From: Cryptomeria japonica
Taxonomy: Eukaryota > Streptophyta > Pinopsida > Cupressales > Cupressaceae
Length of the DNA stretch: 64,000 nucleotides
Direction of reading: 5' to 3'
NCBI RefSeq assembly: GCF_030272615.1
Contig: NC_081409.1
Span: 879,253,220-879,317,219 of the forward strand
This document shows positions 56,348-64,000 of the stretch, in pieces. A model generated the notes under the pieces. That model had not been told where the DNA came from. It did not search any database and saw only the letters and a program-made list of their open reading frames with translations. How positions within the stretch are numbered: the first letter of the stretch is position 1; every line of letters begins with the position of its first letter. Position numbers and translations under genes: made by a program.

Positions 56348-59300
56348 TAACCCACCAAAATCCATTAAAGAGAATATGAATATGTTGGGTGGATTCTATA
56401 AAACGGTATTGAGGATAATTCAAATTCTTTTAAGAAAACAAAAAATAAAATCAAAGGAATATTGATGTGTTGGACACAAGGCAATGGTTGTGCACTATAA
56501 TGGAACATCAATCATGGAAGAGGTGAAAAAAGTTTTGGATAATTATTGGTCATATGTTCTCAACGAGAAGGATTAAAAATAACCTATCAACATGGACTTG
56601 ATTGATGCAATAGGGTGATGCCAAAGGGAGACATGACCAATATATGTGACTTGTTATTTATTTGTCAAATTGTAATATTGTTTCAAAGTTGATATGTTGT
56701 AATGGTTATGTACCAAAACTTTATTTCAAAGACTATAAATTAAAGGTATCTATCATCAGTTTATAGTAAATAGTAGCTTTTTATTCTAAAAAATATGTTG
56801 CAATGTGTGTCTTATTATCTTCTATAGATGAATGATTCAGTTTTTATTTGATAATATAGATGTTTCCCCTTCGTTATATATAGTTATGAAGTCTTGAAAA
56901 ACTCTAAATGAATATTCTATGTTTGTTTATATTCTATGTTTGTTTATATTATAAAAATCGTGTGTTCGTGAGCATCAAATGATTAGTGAACTCCTCATAT
57001 TAGAAAGAATTTATTTTGTATCTTCGACTTCATCTTCATGACAGTTTTTTTTAACATGATTACATATAAAAATAAATGTAATATTTTTGAATTTGATCAT
57101 ATTCTCGTATTCAAAAATAATATAATAAAAAAATATGTATATATTTCATTGATTTCAAAAACAATCTTAAAAAACAAATTTGAATTGTATAATAGAAATA
57201 AAAATTTCCAAGATTTGACAGTGACAATATAGATCGTATGAACGGATTATTACCAAATCCAAAATTTAAGACACTCTAATATAGTAGGCAGTTAAACAAT
57301 ATTATGTGAAACATAGAATTTCTACAAACTAGGCTTTACAAAAAAAATGTATAACTTGTCAAACACTGCAAATTTTTAAACAATATTTCTAAGCTTGCGT
57401 CTGTTAAAGTCAATGTTCATCACCCCTAACACTGATTCCAATAGCACTCACATGAGTTAAAGATGATGATGTTGGAAGGAGCCCAAAAAAAAATACTGTG
57501 TCCTGGTTCAGCTTCTCTTTGTGCTGGGATTGATGCAGACAAAGAGAAAACTATTTTTTTATGTTTGTCATATATAAATAATGGAGATTTCTTTGCAGCT
57601 TTAGATAAGTATAATCCATCTTCTCCTGCAATAGAAGCCATCATTCCATGTGAAGAAGGACCCACAACACTTGTCCACACTGATTGATTATTCTGCACAG
57701 AATCAGATTGTGTTTCATATCTGTGTCAGAGAATCAAGCTGGTTTTCTGAGAAAAGAAATCAACTAAGTTGTTGATCAGATTGCTCATGAGGCCTACTTA
57801 CTAGGCAAAAGGTTTAAGGAGTATGATTGAGGTAAGTCATTACCTAGTGGATCTATGGAGGAGGCATATCCAGATTTAAAAAATTCATAGAAATTTTTTT
57901 TCTAAATAAATTATAATTAGATAACTTCTATTTTATTTTATTTTATTGCAATTATATGTTTTTAGGATTGTAAATGTATTGATGCAGAATTATTTATTTG
58001 TAAACTAGCAATAATCTATGATAAGTAAATTGTTATCTGATTTAAAGTATTCATATAAATTCTCTGCAAAATTTATTGTGCGTTCTATTTTAAGTCGATC
58101 TTCAACAATAGAACAGTCAATGATAATTTTACACCTCGTCCTTACCAAAAAATAGTTATTCTTGTTACAATAATATGATATGTATTAAAATATAAATTGG
58201 TCTATATTTTGCAAGAAAATTTGCAACATGAGATTTTGCAACATGTGGGATGAAGACATACACACAACACATCCTTATCAATGAAATACAAACTCAGAGA
58301 ATATTTGAGTCTTTGTTTCATGTTTCAAGCTCCTTATTACCATCTATGCTTCCTTTGCTGTTTGAATGCTTATGTTCATTTTTAAACCTAGCTTTATCAG
58401 TTGCCTTGTTTTTCCTCTATTTTGTTCCTATGTTTATTTTGTTTATTGTCATGTATCCTTGGTTTATATACTTTATTGCTTTTCCCCTCTTGGTTATCTG
58501 GTTGAATTCTTATTTTGTCTAGAGTTTTCTTATTTTAAATAGTTCAAGAATTGAGTCTTTTCGACACATGCAGGAAAAGCTTTGCTGTAAAAATAACCGT
58601 TAATCTGTCTTTATTCAACGGCTCAAATAGGTTTTGATATGTGCCTGCATGTCAGGACAAAATATAAGGAGGATTGAGTGTTGAATATTAAATTGAGCAG
58701 AAGGAGATTTACATCCATATTTAACAGGTAGGCCAATAAAAAATTAGGAAGAGAATTACTGAAAAAATAAAAATAGAAGTCTTTTAATTTATAAGATTAA
58801 TATATTAATATGAAAATTTATATTCTCATTTTAATCTGAAAGTATTATAGTTAAGACAAGAAGTTTTAGGAATTTATTAAAATAAAATTCAAACATTTTT
58901 AGAAGAATATATATTGATTCATATACTCTGATAATATTTGAGTTGTAAATTGTAATCTTTTAAATGTAATTAGATCAAATGAAGTTGTGTGCTTATGTGT
59001 TTGGTTCCATCATGAATGACTAGATTGTTGTCTAGTTTGATTAGAGATTCACTATCAACAAGGAAATGTGTGGATGAAACCTAGCATTCTTGTAAATCTT
59101 CAAGAATCTTTTTGAGCCATAACATTTCCTTAGTTACCATAGAAGCTGCCATATAATCTTCTTCTACAAAGTATATAGTTGGGGTTTATTGTTTCTTAGA
59201 TTTCCGAGAAATTATTGCCAACCCTATTTACATAGGAATTCTAAGTAGATTTCTCATATTTCAAATTATATGTTTAATCAAAATCTGAACATCATATCAA

Positions 59301-59416
59301 TGTGAAATTTGTCGCTTTGGAGTATTTAAGCTCATAATTTCCACTAGCCTTCAATATAGAACTATTTTTGTTGTTGACTAATGATTTTATTTGGATTGTT
59401 ACATGAATCTAGAGAT
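56348..59416. other. AT-rich region without recognised features
   Basis: Three kilobases of AT-rich DNA without LTR signatures or known coding domains. One short stretch (57426-57698) is open on both strands and is described separately. This may be low-copy DNA, or repeats too old to recognise. Confidence 0.5.
57426..57698 (-). other. Short ORF in the AT-rich region, unassigned
   Basis: The minus strand encodes 90 codons with SSHGMMASIAGEDGLYLS and FSLSASIPAQREAEPGH. The plus strand is also open (57463-57687). The stretch is less AT-rich than its surroundings. It may be an exon fragment or chance; I do not recognise it. Confidence 0.2.
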
Positions 59417-60176
59417 TGTTAGGATTCCCAAAGATACTGAGAGGGGGGGGGTGAATCAGTATCTGACCGGTAATAAGAATTTTCTTAACTTATAACATGA
59501 AAAGCATATTAAAACTGCGTACCGGTAAACCAGAAATAATGCAGCAAATAAGAACAACAACCACAACATGAAAAGAACACCATAACACAATATTTTAATG
59601 AGGAAACCCGGTGTGGGAAAAACCTCGGTGGGATTTGTGACCCAAAAATATTGGCTTACTGGCCAATAAGGGAATATTACTGTTTACAATAGGGGCCTGC
59701 ACATGCAGGAAGGCCAAGTGCCTAGAGCTCACTGCTCAGTTACAAAAGAAGTCACACTGACTTACAAAATTGGATAATGCAAATCCAATGTCTTGTACTC
59801 CTTCAGATCACCATCTACTATGCCAGATTCAGTATCGGTTTAAGCTATGCAATATACATAAACCCTTATCCTAATAATTCGCACATTAGGTCTGCTATAT
59901 TCTTTTCATACTTCGCTCTCTAAATGATCTACAATGATCTCATACATATATGAGTCATATTACAATCTGCCATGTCGGCTTACAAAAGATTTTACAATTA
60001 ATTACAAAATACATTTATACAAAATTCATGTCGGTCAAGATGTCGGTAATCTTCTTTTTCAGTGCCGGTGTCGGTGTCTGTGTCTGCCTGCCGGTATCAC
60101 ATGTTTGTAAGGTTGTCATCAATGACAATACCTTCAATCCCCTGCAATTTCTCATTGGAGTGTGCATTTGCCAACA
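59417..60176 (-). repeat. Element B2 3' LTR
   Basis: A 760-bp LTR that starts TGTTGGCAAATGCACACTCC on the minus strand at 60176 and ends AATCCTAACA at 59417. The terminal tract is at 59437-59459 in its minus form. It resembles the B LTRs throughout but is clearly more different from them than they are from each other. Confidence 0.93.
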
Positions 60177-60192
60177 ATCTCCCCCTTTGGCA
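60177..60192 (-). promoter_or_regulatory. Element B2 polypurine tract
   Basis: The minus strand reads TGCCAAAGGGGGAGAT directly before the 3' LTR, preceded by GTTGCCATCAA as in B and H. Confidence 0.88.
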
Positions 60193-60364
60193 TTGATGGC
60201 AACACTCATGAGAAAAATCAAAAAGTGTCCAAAAAGAATCTGCCAAAATTGTCTTACCAAAGCTGTGTGCCCAAAAATGCATGCTCCCCCTGAGCTGATG
60301 ATGTCTTGTTCCGGTCATTTTTCTCAACTCACTACTCCCCCTTTGACATCAATGACAAAAGTTG
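60193..60364 (-). other. Element B2 3' untranslated region
   Basis: Non-coding interval between ORF2 stop and polypurine tract, related to 25355-25519 of B. Confidence 0.6.
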
Positions 60365-63300
60365 TCATTCGCTATCAGTGGAGTGTGGATCCTGCCTAGA
60401 TTTTTGTAACCAGTGGGTTACAATCTGGAAAATATCTGCCAAAACTAAATTTAAACTGCTGCTAAATCTTTTGCCATCTTTTAAAGCCTCTTGTGTTCTC
60501 AAAACTGTACCAGTGAGTATGTGCATTTTCTCTTCCGATGTCTTAAATCCGGGAACCAGAGCCTCAGAAATTTCTTTTCTCAAAGAAATGAGGTAGTCTA
60601 GTTTGGGACCAAGTTTACATTTTAAGCTCTTTGCCTTATCCTTTATTTTCTCTTTGTCCTTCTCTAACTTCTCAATTTTCTCTTCAAGATCTGCAATTTT
60701 CTTTTCTATTTCCAAAAATGAATCTGATGTGCCTATTAGATTGTCAGCAATATTGTTAATCTTAGTTTGTGTTTTGTTTATCTCTGAATCTATGTCCTGT
60801 GTCAAGATGTCAGTTTTGCATGTATCCCTGTACAGTTTCTTGAAATCCAAAATTGTTTCTCCTAGTGCCGGAAATAAGGTTTCAATTTGTTCCTTATTCT
60901 TCTTTGCTATTTCCTCAAAGAATTTCTCTTTCTCCTTATTCATCCTCTCTTTGAATGTGTCTTCATTAATTTGATCAACTGTCAAAATGTTGTCGGTGAT
61001 GAATTTAGACAATGTGTCTAGTTGACCTAAAGAATCCTTATTATCCACAATGCACTTGGGTGCTACCAATTTGAGAATAGGAATTGTGTCATCAATAGCC
61101 TTATAGGCTTGTGCATTACACTCTGTGATTTTCTTTATTGAGTTCAGTAAGACCTCTGTCATGTTTGTAGGCCGGAATTATGCTATAGAAGTACCAGATG
61201 TCTGCCCAACTGTTTTCACAATCTCCATGTTGTCGGTTGTAGTAGTAACCTTGCTTGTTTCAACCTCTGGTAGGTCAGTTTTTGTTTGCATTTCTAATAG
61301 AAAAGGGTTGGGCTTTTCAGTTTTAGCCGGTGGCACTGTCTCGGTTTAAACTTGTGTCTCAATCTGTTCCTGTTCCAATTTCTCCATCTGTGTCTCAGAA
61401 GGTTTCTCTGAGCTCTCAACAACCGGTTTCTCAAGTGTAGTCTCTATATGCACTTCTGGTTTCTCTGTTTGTACCTCTGCACTGTCCATTACCGGTTCTC
61501 CTGATTGTTTTTCAGTTTTATCTACTTGTTCTTCTAATGTTTTACCAGTGGTGTCCTCTTCCAGTTGCTATGTTAGAGTAGATTTTTATATACTTATATT
61601 TATAGTGTCATTAACCTCAACCTCAACATCTGCAGTCGGTGGCTCAGTAGCCACTTCTTTCTTTTTATCCTCAGTGGTTTCTCTGTCAACCACAACATTT
61701 ACCTCTTGTGTATCTATATTCATAGTGTACAAAATTTTGGACTCGGGATTTGTATCCTCTTGAGGAGTCTCCATACTCTTTGTAGCTGGTTGATTGTCTA
61801 TAGTTTCTACTTGTGGAGTATCCGAAGGAGGTGGGGGTGAGTTATTAGTTATCTTTAGGCTTGGAAGTCCACCTACCTTACCTTTCCCCTTATCCTTGTC
61901 CTTTTGGTATACCCTGATGGTCTTAGGTCTTAGTAGCTCTTCTTGTTTCTCTTTTTCAACAAAGAATATGTCGCATTGGTCTATAGTTTCTTCTATTATC
62001 TCATTCACTCCCCCTGCCATCAGTGCTACATGCCAGTGAGTGGTTGAAAATACTGTTCGGTTTGCTTCACTGATTAATTTGTCTATCTCATCAGGTGAGT
62101 TTACTAGATGCACTACAAGTAGTTTTTCAATTTTTATTTTCTTGTCCAGCTCAACAATAGCTACCCTTCTAGCTTCTAGTCTTCTATACAAATCATTGGG
62201 TATTTCATCAACAATTTCCATCAAAAATTTCTTGTAAATATCCAAGTGTAAAATTACACTATTTTCTATGCTTTCTTTGTCATTAGCAGATAGTGTGTCA
62301 TACAATTTGCTAATGTTTTTTAGCTTTCCATCCTTTGTTATTTCACTTAAGAGTTTATCTAGTGGAGCAATATCTTGTTTTACCTTCTTCTTCTTCTTAG
62401 GAGTTAATTTCTTAACTGGAGGCCTCACTACTTGTTGATTTTGCCTTGTTTTCCTAGGTGTGGGTAAGGGTACCAGTGAGGGTTTTCTTTTCCTTTCTAC
62501 CCTTTTGAATACCGTCAGTATATCACTCTCTGAGGAAGTTGCAACCAGTGAAAGATGAGTTTCCTATTGAAGTCCTTCCAACTCGCTTTCTTTGATACCA
62601 GTTTGCTTCAATACATCTTCCTTAAGTGCTTTTTCTTGTCTAGTGCCTTTCCTTACTATTTGTTCAACTTTCTTAACTCTTTTCCTAGACTAAGTTCCAC
62701 TTTCTATTGTTTCAGCACTGCCAAAGACTTTCTCAGAGGGTTCCTTTGGTGCTTCAAGAAGGACTTTTGCATAAGTTTCAATAATGTTGTCATCTATTTC
62801 ATATCCCATTTCAGCTACCCAGATAGTTCTAGGGACAACTGCCTCCATCTAGATTTCATCCTTTTTAATTACAAAGCATATTTCCTTCTGATATTTATCT
62901 ACAATTGCCTATGACAGTCTTATTCTAGTCTTCATTCAAGCCTTTAGTGCTTGAAAATGTTCGTTTATGTTTTTCTCTTTGTTTTCTCCCATGTTGTTTA
63001 ATAGATCCAATAGTTTCTTTCCTACCGGTATATCAAAGCCAAAAAAAATTCTACCAATACCGAGTACTTGCTTAGTAATGTACAGCATTAAACATACAAG
63101 TAAATTTCCAAATCTAAAGGTTATTTTCTTATCTTCCCTTATCATTTTCAGATTGTCTATCAATTCATCTTTGAGCCATTCACACACATCTATTCTAGCA
63201 TTATCATTAACCATTTCATATGCACTTTTAATACATAGGCTAGATATTGAGTTTAACCTATTTGCATGCATAGCTTTGTAGCCTAAAATCATACTGACAA

Positions 63301-63855
63301 ATCTGACATTGATGTCCTTCACATCATTTACCCTTAGAGACCTTTTGTCAAATGTTGTACCAGTTAGATCCATCAATGTGTCATTTGAGACCCTTTTAGT
63401 TCTGTCAGGTCTACTACTGGTGGAAGGTAACCCTGTTACTGCCTTAACGGCTTCTTTGATGATCTTATGAATTGAATCTAACCAAAAGAATTCACCATGG
63501 ACTCTGCTTAGGACTATTCTTACCACATCTTCAGGAAAATCAGGAATGCTAAGAATATCCACAAAACCTAGGGTTTTATTACCTTGCGTTCTAGTTTAAT
63601 ATTGCCATTTTCATCACAAATCATAGTTATATACATGTTCTTGATTTCATCATCTCCTAATTCCTCTATGTGACAATGTATGTATATTCTAGGATCTTCA
63701 ACATATACTACTCCCTTAGGTATTTTTGAAAATGCACCTATGGTATCATCTTTCTTCGCTATTTCAGGAACAAGCTTGAATATGGGTCTGGGGCGCTTGA
63801 TAACTTCAACTATAGTAGGGTTTGCAATAAATTCAGGAACAGAGGAGGATGCCAT
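60365..63855 (-). pseudogene. Element B2 ORF2
   Basis: The same long protein as in B, starting MASSSVPEFIANPT at 63855 and ending TDSE at 60365. A one-base deletion near 63570 shifts the frame (63855-63568 then 63562-62936). A stop near 62935 and others follow, then 62428-61586 and 61162-60365 are open. The N-terminal domain is about 80 percent identical in protein to B by my eye count over 188 residues, with mostly conservative changes (Lys/Arg, Ile/Val, Asp/Glu). The basic segment, the Pro/Thr/Glu-rich segment and the C-terminal coiled coil all recur in the same order. Confidence 0.8.
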
Positions 63856-64000
63856 GTTTATAAATACCTCAATCTACCTTAGGGATGAGTGTTTGGATGA
63901 ACTGCTTCACTTTTTCGCTAAGGATGCCTTCGCTCAGGAATTTTCGCACTCTCAAAGATTTGAATGCTCGGTGAATGAAAAATGAGCCAAAACACTTGCT
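63856..64000 (-). other. Element B2 region upstream of ORF2
   Basis: Matches the last 150 bp before ORF2 in B (about 21800-21946), including CATTCACCGAGCATTCAAATC. It has no coding feature and is cut by the window end. Confidence 0.7.

Larger units (their letters stand above)
59417..64000 (-). mobile_element. Second copy of element B (B2), partial
   Basis: Minus-strand copy related to B, starting with its 3' LTR (59417-60176) and running past the window end. It contains the polypurine tract and all of ORF2. ORF1 and the 5' LTR would lie beyond 64000. The left flank GAGAT (59412-59416) should be one copy of the target duplication. Confidence 0.9.

Noticed and set aside
58250-58522. Hydrophobic 90-codon ORF, possible membrane protein
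   Set aside because: AT-rich chance ORF without a recognised motif; Phe/Leu-rich composition follows from T-rich DNA.

Overview
This window is nuclear DNA from a seed plant. It is almost entirely decayed, nested LTR retrotransposons: Ty1/copia, Ty3/gypsy Tat-like, Ty3/gypsy chromovirus, and a non-autonomous family. The repeat style (long LTRs, tRNA-iMet primer sites, nested insertions, no intact host gene) would suit a large conifer-type genome. That is inference, and the species cannot be read from the window.

Layout. 1-6908 is a patchwork of LTRs and truncated elements: LTR E1 (1-1100) in a minus-strand copia fragment X (1101-2385), the LTR and 3' end of copia element T (2386-3310), LTR E2 (about 3311-4560), a gypsy protease remnant (4561-5998) and LTR E3 (5999-6908). 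About 6909-9800 is an island that is not retrotransposon: a mitochondrial-type trnE(UUC) copy (7126-7197) beside a decayed nuclear 18S rRNA copy (7308-8877), both on the minus strand. 

10320-28712 is a minus-strand Sirevirus-like copia element H, interrupted by two plus-strand insertions with perfect 5-bp target-site duplications: Tork-type copia A (14583-19601, TSD AAAAT) and non-autonomous element B (19689-26321, TSD ACCTT). 29825-54306 is a minus-strand gypsy chromovirus G1 whose right LTR is interrupted by a minus-strand Tat-type gypsy element Z (36815-52582). H and G1 both lie inside an older plus-strand element P, whose 3' LTR is 55218-56347. 56348-59416 is AT-rich DNA with nothing I can assign. 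From 59417 to the window end is B2, a second copy of B in the opposite orientation.

Most interesting content. The B/B2 family has LTRs, a tRNA-iMet primer site and a polypurine tract, but in its complete copy no protease, integrase, reverse transcriptase or RNase H. Instead it has a coiled-coil protein with four CCHC knuckles (ORF1) and a roughly 1,130-codon ORF2 of unknown function. In a 32-codon block of ORF2 compared between the copies, 11 codons differ silently and 4 by replacement, which points to past selection on the protein. The last internal bases before the 3' LTR are nearly identical in B and H, so an H-type element is a plausible helper. Element Z has two arrays of exact 22-bp periodicity in its leader, on either side of a small basic ORF. 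All coding regions seen are interrupted by stops or frameshifts, except some short ORFs of uncertain reality.
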